Shown one piece after another: positions 35,711 through 44,200 of a DNA stretch of 64,000 nucleotides; within the stretch, counting starts at the first letter, position 1; the number at the start of each line of letters is the position of its first letter. This DNA comes from Haloarcula sp. CBA1129 (GTDB lineage: Archaea; Halobacteriota; Halobacteria; Halobacteriales; Haloarculaceae), in NCBI RefSeq assembly GCF_008729015.1, contig NZ_RKSM01000001.1:1612001-1676000 (forward strand). Reading direction: 5' to 3'. A program made the position numbers and the translations under genes. The notes below the pieces were generated by a model, which ran no database searches, was not told the DNA's origin, and saw nothing but the letters and a program-made list of their open reading frames with translations.

Positions 35711-36693
35711 GTGACGACGAACGTATGGACAGGGCGGAGCGCATCCGACAGATGCGCGAGGGGAACAAGGCAGAAACCACCGACGACACCGAGGAAGCCG
35801 ACGACGCCTCCGCGGACGGGTCCGATGAGCAATCCACAGAGACGGGCGAAATCGAGGAGACAGCAACCGAGGCAGCCGCTGTGGAGTCAGCGGCCACCGA
35901 CAGCGATGACGCGGCTGACGAAGCGACCGCTGCTGCTGGACAGGCCGCCAACGACGGCGGTAGCGATACTGACTCCGACGGCAAAGCCGCTGACCAGAGT
36001 AACACCGACGCGGTGGCTGCCGCACAGCGAGCGGCAGAGGCCTCCGAACAGGTAACCACTGAGAACGTCAACGACGGTGTTGCTGACCAGTCGATGGATG
36101 ACCCTTCGGCGTCGGCCAACCCGATGCAGGGTCCGACGGGCGTCGAGTTGCCGGATCAGGAACTCATCGAGGAGGCGATGGCGTCGGACAACACCGCCAC
36201 GACCGAAGGTGGCGCTCGCGCCGCAGCTATCGACGACGAGTCATCACAGACCGAGGAGATGGTCCGGGTGCTTGAATTCGCGCTCGGCGACGAGTACTAC
36301 TGTCTCGACATCGACTACGTCGAGGAGATCGTCAAACGCGAGACGGTCACCCGCGTCCCGAACACCGACGACTACGTCGAGGGCGTCGTCGACCTCCGGG
36401 GACAGATTACGACGATTCTCAACCCCAAGGCGATGATGGACATCGACAGCGACGGGACGGAGAACCTCATCGTCGTCTTCGACGCGGGTGTGTTCGAGGA
36501 ACAGGGCGCGATGGGCTGGATCGTCGACGAGGTCCGGCAGGTCGTCCCCGTCGCCGAATCCGAAGTGAACACCGCGCCGGTCGACGGCGAGTACATCAAC
36601 GGCGTCGTCGACCGCGACGGCGAAGACGAGTTCGTCATCTGGATCGAGCCCGACGACGTGCTCGGGAACGCGACGGCAGAGAACGAGGACTGA
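35707..36693 (+). CDS. CheW-domain protein with a long acidic tail, probable ParA partner
   Basis: A 328-residue protein. Residues 1-20 carry an arginine-rich helix (DRAERIRQMREGNK). Residues about 20-185 are a disordered Asp/Glu/Ala/Thr chain, and a CheW domain occupies about 188-318 (VRVLEFALGDEYYCLDI, VTRVPNTDDYVEGVVDLRGQ). CheW couples receptors to CheA. The basic N-terminal peptide is of the type that stimulates ParA ATPase in ParB, TlpT and ParP-like adaptors. The four-base overlap with parA supports a functional pair that positions chemosensory arrays. No other che gene lies in the window. Confidence 0.82.
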   Translation: MSDDERMDRAERIRQMREGNKAETTDDTEEADDASADGSDEQSTETGEIEETATEAAAVESAATDSDDAADEATAAAGQAANDGGSDTDSDGKAADQSNTDAVAAAQRAAEASEQVTTENVNDGVADQSMDDPSASANPMQGPTGVELPDQELIEEAMASDNTATTEGGARAAAIDDESSQTEEMVRVLEFALGDEYYCLDIDYVEEIVKRETVTRVPNTDDYVEGVVDLRGQITTILNPKAMMDIDSDGTENLIVVFDAGVFEEQGAMGWIVDEVRQVVPVAESEVNTAPVDGEYINGVVDRDGEDEFVIWIEPDDVLGNATAENED

Positions 36694-36722
36694 CGCGCCG
36701 CTCTACAGTTGTCACAGTATTT

Positions 36723-37865
36723 TCACTCGTTCTCTACTTCGTCGTGGAGGTCCAGTTCCTCACTGACGAGGTCGACCGCGTTCTCGACGGCTCCCACCGT
36801 GCCCAGATAGCCCGCGCCGACGGTCGTCTTGAGCGCCAGCGCGGCCCGCCCGGTGAGGATCGAGGGGCCGACCTTCGCCACGGCGTCGTCGCCGACCGAG
36901 ACGAGCCACCCCGGCACGTCGAACTGATACTGGGTGAGCCGGGGCTTGAAATCGCCGGAGCCGTTCTGCCTGTGGTCGACGAGTGTTGCGATGTTGTCGG
37001 CGGCGACGCGAGCCTCGCGGATGGCTGCCGATGCGCTTGCGGGCACGGCCTCGCCGTCGCTGTCGACCACTTTGGCCGCGTCACCGACGGCGAACGTCGA
37101 CTCGCCGAGTCGGAGGTCCGCCCGGACGACGGGGCGGTCGGCGTTGAGCGCCGGCGACCCCTCGATACCGCCGGTCCAGACGAACTGGTCCATCGCCAGG
37201 TCCGAGCCGTCTTCGAGGGTGAGCGAGTCGGCGTCGGCTTCGGCCACACCGGTCCCTGTCCTGACGGTGACGCCGACATCGACCAGCGCATCGTGGACCG
37301 CCGACTGGAACGACGCCGGGAACGACGGTGCCACGTCGTCCTCCTGTTCGAGCAGTAGGACCTCGATATCGCGCCCCTCGCGCATCTCGGTCAGTTCGCC
37401 GGCCACCTGCACGCCCGACAGGCCAGCGCCGCCGACGACCACGCGGTCGCCGTCACTGAGGTCGTGGAACCGCTCGCGTATCTCGCGGGCGTCGTCGAGG
37501 CGCTTCAGCGGCGTCGCGTGCTCGCGCACGCCCGGAAGGTCGTAGAAGGCCGTTCGCGCGCCGAGACACACCGCGCCCACGTCGTAGGACAGCGTCTCGG
37601 AGCCAGAAAGCGTCGCAACGCCGGCATCCGGGTCAACATCGGTGACCGTCGCTTGTCGGATTTCGCAGTCGAGAACGGCGTCGAGATCGACTGTGATCTC
37701 CTCGGCCAGCGACGGCCGCCGGACGACCCGGTGAAGTTCGTGCTGGACGAGGTGTTCCGTTTGCTCGTCGACGACGACCAGTGAGGTGCTATCAGGGAGC
37801 GTCTGTTCGAGCTTTCTGGCGAGCGTGAGACCGGCGTATCCGGCTCCGAAAACGGCGACGCGCAT
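36723..37865 (-). CDS. NDH-2-like NAD(P)/FAD-dependent oxidoreductase
   Basis: A 380-residue two-dinucleotide flavoprotein. VAVFGAGYAGLTLA binds FAD, VVVGGAGLSGVQVAGEL binds NAD(P)H, and STFAVGDAAKV is the second FAD motif. The C-terminal helix (AGYLGTVGAVENAVDLV) fits membrane association of type II NADH dehydrogenases, which pass electrons to menaquinone without pumping protons. It fits the absence of the NADH module in this organism's complex I. Sulphide:quinone reductase is a related alternative, but the Cys pair expected for it is missing. Confidence 0.8.
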   Translation of the reverse strand: MRVAVFGAGYAGLTLARKLEQTLPDSTSLVVVDEQTEHLVQHELHRVVRRPSLAEEITVDLDAVLDCEIRQATVTDVDPDAGVATLSGSETLSYDVGAVCLGARTAFYDLPGVREHATPLKRLDDAREIRERFHDLSDGDRVVVGGAGLSGVQVAGELTEMREGRDIEVLLLEQEDDVAPSFPASFQSAVHDALVDVGVTVRTGTGVAEADADSLTLEDGSDLAMDQFVWTGGIEGSPALNADRPVVRADLRLGESTFAVGDAAKVVDSDGEAVPASASAAIREARVAADNIATLVDHRQNGSGDFKPRLTQYQFDVPGWLVSVGDDAVAKVGPSILTGRAALALKTTVGAGYLGTVGAVENAVDLVSEELDLHDEVENE

Positions 37866-37938
37866 TATATCGCCGTGTTAGGGTGGCGGGCGGTTAACCC
37901 TGTGCACAGCCGTGGTCGCCGACCGGCCGCTGGGCCGC

Positions 37939-38913
37939 TCAGAACAGCGCCTTGTCCTCGCTGAGAACCTGCGCTGGACCGCCGACATCCCAGACGCGGG
38001 TATCGACGCCGCAGTCGGCGACCGTCTCCTCGACGCGGCCGACGTACTCTTCGGTCGTGTTGATGTAGACGCTCGCACCGGTGTCGACGGAGAAGTACAC
38101 TGGCACGTCCTCGCTGTTGCGGAGCTCCCGGACGGCGTTGAATATCTCGATGGTGCGTGGCTGCCAGTACACCCAGCCGGCGGGGCCGGTCATCGTCGCG
38201 GCGGCCAGCGACAGCGAGTCCTTCTCGGCGAGGTCGAAGACGGCGTCGAAATCGCCCTCGTACAGCGCGTCGCGCATGTCCGAGATCTGGCCGTGGATGT
38301 GGGCCATCCGGGACTCGAACATGTGGCTCTCGGCGGCCTCTTTGTGCGCTTCCTCGGTTTCCTTGTAGGATGGAACCATCCCAGCGACGATGCGCAGGTC
38401 GTCTTCGAGGTCCGTCTCGATGCGCTCGCTCCGGCAGTCTTTGTCGTTCATGCCCGTCCGGAGGTGGGAGAACGCACCCGTCACCGCGCGGGCGGCCGAG
38501 GAGGAGCCACGGCGCGCGACAGTCGAGATCTCGGGTCGGGTCATGTCGAGTCCGGCGGCTTCAACGAGGGCCATCGCCGCGGCGGCAAAGCCCGACGACG
38601 AGGAGCCAAAGCCGATGTTTGTCGGGAAGTTGTTCGCCGACTCGAAGCGGACGCCGTGGTCGATACCCGCGAGGTCGCGGACGTGGTCCACGACGGCGTC
38701 GATACGCTCGGCCCCGCGGCCGGTGACTTCCTCGCCGTCGATGACGTACACGTCGTCCTCGCGGTCCGGTTCGAAGGCGGCCGTCGTCTTCGAGTGGCTC
38801 GGCGCGGTACAGACGGAGATGCTGTCGTGGTACGGCAATCGCAGTTCCTCGTCGCGCATCCCGTGGTACTTGACCAGCCCCTGAATCGGATGTGCCTTCG
38901 CGGTCGCTTTCAT
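37939..38913 (-). CDS. mvaD: Phosphomevalonate decarboxylase (archaeal mevalonate pathway)
   Basis: A 324-residue GHMP-kinase-fold decarboxylase. The family start KATAKAHPIQGLVKYHGMRD, the Ser-rich ATP loop NFPTNIGFGSSSSGFAAAA and the end VWDVGGPAQVLSEDKALF match the haloarchaeal enzyme that turns phosphomevalonate into isopentenyl phosphate, in the modified mevalonate route to archaeal lipids. Annotation databases often call it diphosphomevalonate decarboxylase; the phosphomevalonate assignment follows work on Haloferax. Confidence 0.88.
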   Translation of the reverse strand: MKATAKAHPIQGLVKYHGMRDEELRLPYHDSISVCTAPSHSKTTAAFEPDREDDVYVIDGEEVTGRGAERIDAVVDHVRDLAGIDHGVRFESANNFPTNIGFGSSSSGFAAAAMALVEAAGLDMTRPEISTVARRGSSSAARAVTGAFSHLRTGMNDKDCRSERIETDLEDDLRIVAGMVPSYKETEEAHKEAAESHMFESRMAHIHGQISDMRDALYEGDFDAVFDLAEKDSLSLAAATMTGPAGWVYWQPRTIEIFNAVRELRNSEDVPVYFSVDTGASVYINTTEEYVGRVEETVADCGVDTRVWDVGGPAQVLSEDKALF

Positions 38914-39012
38914 ACCTCACCCTTCCGGGCCGGTCACTTTGCTATTGCGAACCGCCGGCGCTGGTGTGGTGCCGAGTTTCTGACGACTCCCGCCGAGCAA
39001 AATCCGACAGCG

Positions 39013-39549
39013 TCAGTACTCGGGGTTCTCCTCGCGGACGCCCTCGCGCTTGTTGACGAGACGAGCGAGCGTGAACAGGGCGTCTGAGAGGCGATTCAGA
39101 TAGATGATGGCCGTCTCGTTGACGCCGGCTTCCTCGGCGGCGAAGGAGACACAGCGGCGTTCGGCGCGGCGACAGACCGCGCGGGCGTGATGGAGCTTCG
39201 CTCCCGGCTCCGACCCTGAAGGGAGAATGAACGACTCCAGCGGGTCCAGTTCCGCGTCGGCCTCGTCGATGAGGTCTTCAAGCGTTTCGACGTGTGATTC
39301 CTGTATCTGTGGGTCGTCCTCGTCAGGGCTAGGGTTGGCGAAGTCGGCCTGAACGATGTGGAGGTGGTTCTGGATGACACGGAGCTTCTCGTCGATATCG
39401 TCGTGGCCGGTTGGCCTGACGACACCGACCAGTGCGTTCACCTCGTCGACAGTGCCGTATGCCTCGATGCGGCGACTGTCTTTCGAGACCCGCTCCATGT
39501 TCCGGAGGTCGGTCTGGCCCTGATCACCGCGACCGGTATAGATAGTCAT
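39013..39549 (-). CDS. pduO: Cob(I)alamin adenosyltransferase, PduO type
   Basis: A 178-residue ATP:cob(I)alamin adenosyltransferase. N-terminal TIYTGRGDQGQTDL is the ATP-binding hallmark. Further in are RRIEAYGTVDEVNAL, FILPSGSEPGAKLHHARAVCRRAERR and YLNRLSDALFTLAR, all typical of PduO. It completes adenosylcobalamin, the cofactor of ribonucleotide reductase and methylmalonyl-CoA mutase in haloarchaea. The start at 39549 skips a five-residue extension. No cobalamin riboswitch or cob gene was seen nearby. Confidence 0.92.
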   Translation of the reverse strand: MTIYTGRGDQGQTDLRNMERVSKDSRRIEAYGTVDEVNALVGVVRPTGHDDIDEKLRVIQNHLHIVQADFANPSPDEDDPQIQESHVETLEDLIDEADAELDPLESFILPSGSEPGAKLHHARAVCRRAERRCVSFAAEEAGVNETAIIYLNRLSDALFTLARLVNKREGVREENPEY

Positions 39550-39650
39550 AGCTGAATCTGGCACTGCCAGCGTCTTATAGCCGTGGGCGAATCGTTGGGG
39601 AGCGTAGGCGGCCCCGAGACTCGTCCGACTGTGGACCGTCAGCGCCGTGT

Positions 39651-40319
39651 TCAGAGCCGGCGGCGGACCTCAGAGAGCGCGGCCGGTGAGAGGTCCAGCT
39701 TGGCAAACAGCGCCTCGCGTTCGTCGTCATCCCCGTGGCCGGCGACGAAGCCGTTGAGCCGCGCGGCGACCGTGGAGTCGACGAACGCGTCGCCGTAGCT
39801 GTCTTCGAGTTCGTCGGCGACTACCGGCGTCGACCGGAGTTCGTATTTCTGGTGGTACTCCTCCGCCAAGTAGAACCGGTCGAGGGCTTCGATTGGCGTC
39901 TCAACGGATGTCCCCGTCCGCGATTCGAGGTCCTCGCGTGTCCGCTGGGCGACCTCGCGCTGCCGGTCGTCGTGGACCAGCACGACGCCACGGTACTGGC
40001 GCTTGTGCGGGGCCGAGAACGGGTCGTGGTTCGCCCAGACCACGTCCAGAAGCTCCCGGTAGCTCACCGCGTCGGGGTCGTACTCGACCTGAACGACCTC
40101 GGTGTGGTCGCCCAGCGAGTAGTAACTGGGGTCCGGTTCGGTCCCGCCAGCATAGCCGACTCGCGTCCTGACCACACCCGGTATCGCGCCGAAGCGGGCG
40201 TCCGGTCCCCAGAAACAGCCCATGCCGAACGTCGCTGTTGCTGTCGCCGACGGTGGCGGAGCCTCGGCATCGACGGCCAGTTCTGCGGGATGAGTCGGCT
40301 CGTACGCGCTTGGAGTCAT
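39651..40319 (-). CDS. msrA: Peptide methionine sulfoxide reductase MsrA, one-cysteine form
   Basis: A 222-residue MsrA. The catalytic Cys35 is in GMGCFWGPDARF, followed by GYAGGTEPDPSYYSLGDHTE and QYRGVVLVH, all diagnostic. Two oddities show: the acid residue of GCFWGxE is Asp instead of Glu, and there is no second Cys in the chain, so no resolving disulphide can form within the protein. Reduction must use a thiol from outside, such as gamma-glutamylcysteine. An alternative GTG start lies two codons upstream (40325). Confidence 0.9.
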   Translation of the reverse strand: MTPSAYEPTHPAELAVDAEAPPPSATATATFGMGCFWGPDARFGAIPGVVRTRVGYAGGTEPDPSYYSLGDHTEVVQVEYDPDAVSYRELLDVVWANHDPFSAPHKRQYRGVVLVHDDRQREVAQRTREDLESRTGTSVETPIEALDRFYLAEEYHQKYELRSTPVVADELEDSYGDAFVDSTVAARLNGFVAGHGDDDEREALFAKLDLSPAALSEVRRRL

Positions 40320-40410
40320 ACCCACACACAGGGGTTCGAGGGGTTTGCCTGCTTCGACCCCCCAAGTGGAACCGGGAAATTCAACTGTACCCCCACGGAA
40401 ACTACGCGGT

Positions 40411-40581
40411 ATGAGCCTCGAACTCGAACACTACTGCCCGGAATGCGAAGAGTACCGCGATTTCTGGAAGGTCGCGAGCACGACGATGCATCTGGGGACC
40501 AAGGTCAAGTGGCACTGCCCGGAGTGTGATTATGGGTTCGTCCGCATCGACGGCGAAGTCGATACCGGACAGGCGGCATAG
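40411..40581 (+). CDS. Small zinc-ribbon protein
   Basis: A 56-residue protein with two CxxC pairs (CPEC near residue 9 and CPEC near residue 36), a minimal zinc ribbon with an aromatic stretch between them. Many haloarchaeal genomes hold such proteins of unknown role. The start at 40411 is set by the first conserved ATG before HYCPECEEY. Confidence 0.7.
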   Translation: MSLELEHYCPECEEYRDFWKVASTTMHLGTKVKWHCPECDYGFVRIDGEVDTGQAA

Positions 40582-40649
40582 CTCTCCGGAGCGGTATAGA
40601 GACCTCTTAGCAGCCGTTTTACACTGCCCCTGAGAGACGTCTATTACCG

Positions 40650-40853
40650 ATGAGTCTCGACCCGGACGGTGCAGGGAGCGCGACCGCCGAGCGAGCCCAA
40701 GCTCCGCACGACCTGTCGATGACCGTGGTTGAGTACACCGGTGAGCCGGACCGCTGTACCGTGTCGCCGCGGGGGCTCTCCGGCGTCGCCAAGCTGTCGA
40801 CATGGATCACCGTGGACAAGGCGGTCGTCGTCGATCTGGCTGCGATGCGGTGA
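40650..40853 (+). CDS. Short haloarchaeal protein (DUF7511-like)
   Basis: A 67-residue soluble protein ending GLSGVAKLSTWITVDKAVVVDLAAMR, a pattern I recall as DUF7511, found beside regulatory genes in haloarchaea. No catalytic residues are evident. It lies 38 bases before the response regulator, which has its own TATA box. Confidence 0.6.
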   Translation: MSLDPDGAGSATAERAQAPHDLSMTVVEYTGEPDRCTVSPRGLSGVAKLSTWITVDKAVVVDLAAMR

Positions 40854-40860
40854 CCGAGAG

Positions 40861-40868
40861 TTTTTATC
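40861..40868 (+). promoter_or_regulatory. TATA box of the response regulator gene
   Basis: TTTTTATC at 40861-40868 is centred about 27 bases before the ATG at 40892, typical of a leaderless haloarchaeal gene. Confidence 0.6.
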
Positions 40869-40891
40869 GGGGAACCACAGACCTAGAACCG

Positions 40892-41260
40892 ATGAGTATC
40901 GAGGTCCTACTGGTAGACGAGGACGTAGACGTTCTGGAAATCGTCGGGACGTTTCTGGGACAGGAAGACGGGTTCGAGATAACAACAGAGGCCGACCCAG
41001 AGGCGGCACTGGACCTGGCAACTGACGGCGATTTCGACGCGGTCGTCAGTGACTACAAGATGCCCCGGCTTGACGGGATGGAGCTATGTGCCGCGCTCCG
41101 GGAGAACGGCGTTGACATCCCGTTCTTGTTGTTTACGGCGCGCGAGCACGACGATGTCGCAGACGCCGCCACGGAACACGGCGTCACTGCCGTGGTCCAG
41201 AAAGGGACGGGTACGGAGCAGTACGGAGTGCTCGCCGACCGGATTCGCGACACGATCTAG
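40892..41260 (+). CDS. Stand-alone response regulator receiver protein
   Basis: A 122-residue CheY-like receiver without output domain. The acidic pocket LLVDEDVDV, the phosphoacceptor Asp54 in VVSDYKMP, the Thr in LLFTAREHDD and the Lys in VVQKG are all present. Its stop codon overlaps by four bases with the stop codon of the convergent multisensor kinase gene, an obvious partner candidate. Confidence 0.88.
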   Translation: MSIEVLLVDEDVDVLEIVGTFLGQEDGFEITTEADPEAALDLATDGDFDAVVSDYKMPRLDGMELCAALRENGVDIPFLLFTAREHDDVADAATEHGVTAVVQKGTGTEQYGVLADRIRDTI

Positions 41261-44200
41261 GCGTCGATCCGGGGCAGTTCCAGCGTGACGACTGTGCCGC
41301 CGTCCGGACCGCTCCCGAAGTCAACTGTGCCGCCGTAGGTTTCGGTTACCCAGACGACCAGCCACAGGCCGAGCCCGGTCCCGTGATGCAGTTGCGTGAT
41401 CGGTTCGTCGCCGGTCACGACATCGAGTTCGTGCTGTGGAATCCCAGGGCCGTCGTCGGCGACAGTGATTGAGACGATTCGCTGGTCGGCCGCCACATCG
41501 ATGCGGACAGACGGTTCGTCGCCGCCGTGTTCGAGGCTGTTCTCGAGAAGTTCACCGATAACGCGGTGTAATCGCCCGTCACCCGCTGTAACTGGCGTAT
41601 CCGGGAGGTCTGTTTCGATCTTGCCGGCGTGCTCGTCGCGATACGAGGACACGATATCCCGGACAGCCGCGGGCACGTTGACCGGGTCCGTGCCGAACTG
41701 GTCGCGCCGGACGGAGCGCTCCATGTCGCGTGCACGCTCGCTCAACGACGCCATCTCCTCGGCCTTTCGCTGGAGTCTGTGGAGGATGGAGCGGTGGTGT
41801 TCGTTGTCGATTCGCTCGTCTAACGCGTCAGCCATCCCGAGGACGACAGTCAGGTCGTTCCGGAGATTGTGCCGAAGCACGCGGTTGAGCAGTTTCAGCC
41901 GGCGCTCGCGCTCGCGTTGCTCAGTGATGTCAGTGTAGATACCGAAGCCGCGGATGCTGTCACCGTCCCGGCTGTACGGCACGCCCCGGAAGAGGAAGTC
42001 ACGGAACCCCGTCTCAGTCATCAATCGGAGTTCAGTCTGGAAGGGGTCGCCGTTTGCCTGTCGGTCGTCGAATCGGGGCAGGTCATCGTGAGTGGTATCC
42101 GGAAGCCGGAGGAGGTCCGAAAGGGGACTGTCGACGGCCGTGTCCTGACCGTACCCGAACACGTCAGAGAACGCGGGGTTGACCGACCTGACGACCGACT
42201 CGTCCGCCACAGTCTCCGTTTCGATGACAGCGTCGGGGAGCGTGTTGAACAGGTACGAGAACCGGTCACGCTCGTCTTTCAGCTCTGCCCGCGCCTGCTT
42301 GAGTTCGGTCAGGTCCCGGACGACGCCAACGGTGCCGCGGAACTGGTCCGCGTCGATCAACGACACCTCGATTTCCGCCGGACGCTTCTCTCCGCTGGCC
42401 GTTTCCAGCGCCGTTTCCAGCTGGACCGCGCCGGTGCCGCCCTGCTGGCAGAGGTCACCGATACGGCAGGCGAACTCGTCGATAGCGTTCTGGTCGAGCA
42501 CAATGCGCGGGTGCTGGCCAAGAAGCGTCGCCCGCTCGTAGCCGAGCCACTCCGCGAGCGGTTCGGTGACCAGCTGAAATCTCCCCTCGTCGTCGAGGAC
42601 GTACATCATGTCACGGACGTTCTCGACCACGGACTCGTACAGTAACAGGCTCCGTTCACGCTCGACCCGGTCGAAGGCGGCGGCCGCGTTGGATGCGAGA
42701 ATCTTTCCAACAGAGACGTCCGATTCGGTGAACTCGTGGCCCCGCTGTGCACCGATACTCACGACCCCGTGGTCACCCATCGGAAGGTACATCACCGCTG
42801 TCAGAACGTCGGAGTCGTAGTTATCGACCCGCTCGAACTCGTCAACGACTAGCGGGTCGCCGCGCTGGAACGCGTCGCCGGGGAACCCCTCGTCAGCGTC
42901 GTACACCGGTCGTTCCGGGACTTTGTCGCTGGCGGCGGCCGGCCGGAGTGTGTCCGTCTCCGCGTCGTACAGCCTGACGAGCGAGTGGTCGAACCCGAGG
43001 TCCGACTCGGTCGCCTGAATAACTGTTTCGGCGACCTCCTGAGCCGTCTGGGCTTGCATGAGCGACCGGCTCGTATCCAACAGCCCGGACAGGGCCTCGT
43101 CGCGCTGTTTCTGCTCAGTAATATCCCGAATGACGCCTGCAGTCCCGTCGAATCGGCCGTCATCGTCGTACAGCAGCGTCATGTGGTCCTGTGCGGGGAA
43201 CGAGTTCCCCGACGCCTGCTGAATCTCCAGCTCGAACGTTTCCTCGTCGTCTCGGTCCTCGAATATCATCTCCTGAACGATGGATTCGGCGCGCTCGACG
43301 ACGCCGTCGTTCTTGATGAAGCCGGTGTAGGAGCCAAGCAGTTCCGACTCGGAGTAGCCTGTAAGGTCAGTCATCGCCTGATTGACGAACTCGAAATACC
43401 CCTCCGAGTCAAGCGCGTACACGCCATCGTCGACCGCTTCGATGATGTTCTCGTAGCGTTGGAGTTCGTCCTCGCGGTGGCGGCGTTCGAGTTCGTGGTT
43501 CACCCACTCCACGAGGACTTTCATGAACGCCTCCTCGCTCTCGGAGAACGACTCCGACCGCGGCCGCTCATCGCCGAAACAGAGCGTTCCGTACGGCTCG
43601 CCACCGACCGTGATAAGGCCACCGGCGTAGCACGCGACGCCGCTTTTCCGGTACACGTCAGCCGCGTGTCCATCCTCGGTGGTGGCATCGGTAATTGCGT
43701 AGAGGTCACCGGATTCGAGCACTTGCTGGCAGTACGTGTCTTCAAGCGGCGTCTGTGTCCCGGATTCGAGAGGGGTGTTCCCGGTGACCATCTGGATTTC
43801 GTGGACCCCGTCGTCGATACGGCTCAGATAGCCAAACGCCATGTCGAGTCGGTCCAGCCCGATTTCGATGACTCGGCCGACGGTTTCAGTTTCACTAAGT
43901 TCGTTACCGGTGGCGAGCTGTGTCAGGGCCTGCAGCGAGTCGTTGTTGGCATGCAGCGTCTGTTCGCGCTCCTTTCGCTCCGTGACGTCGGTGACAATGG
44001 CGACGAGGCGCGGGGCCTGTGCATCACGGTCCTCGACGACGCCGCTCGTCCGGAGCCATCGCGTCTCCCCGTCGACGACGGCCCGAAACTCGGCTTCGAG
44101 CCCCTCGTTGCTCTCTGCCACTCGCTCGAAGCGACCTTCGAGCGACGGGCGGTCGTCGGGATGGACGTACTCGTGGAACGCCGAGACGGTGCCCGCAAAG

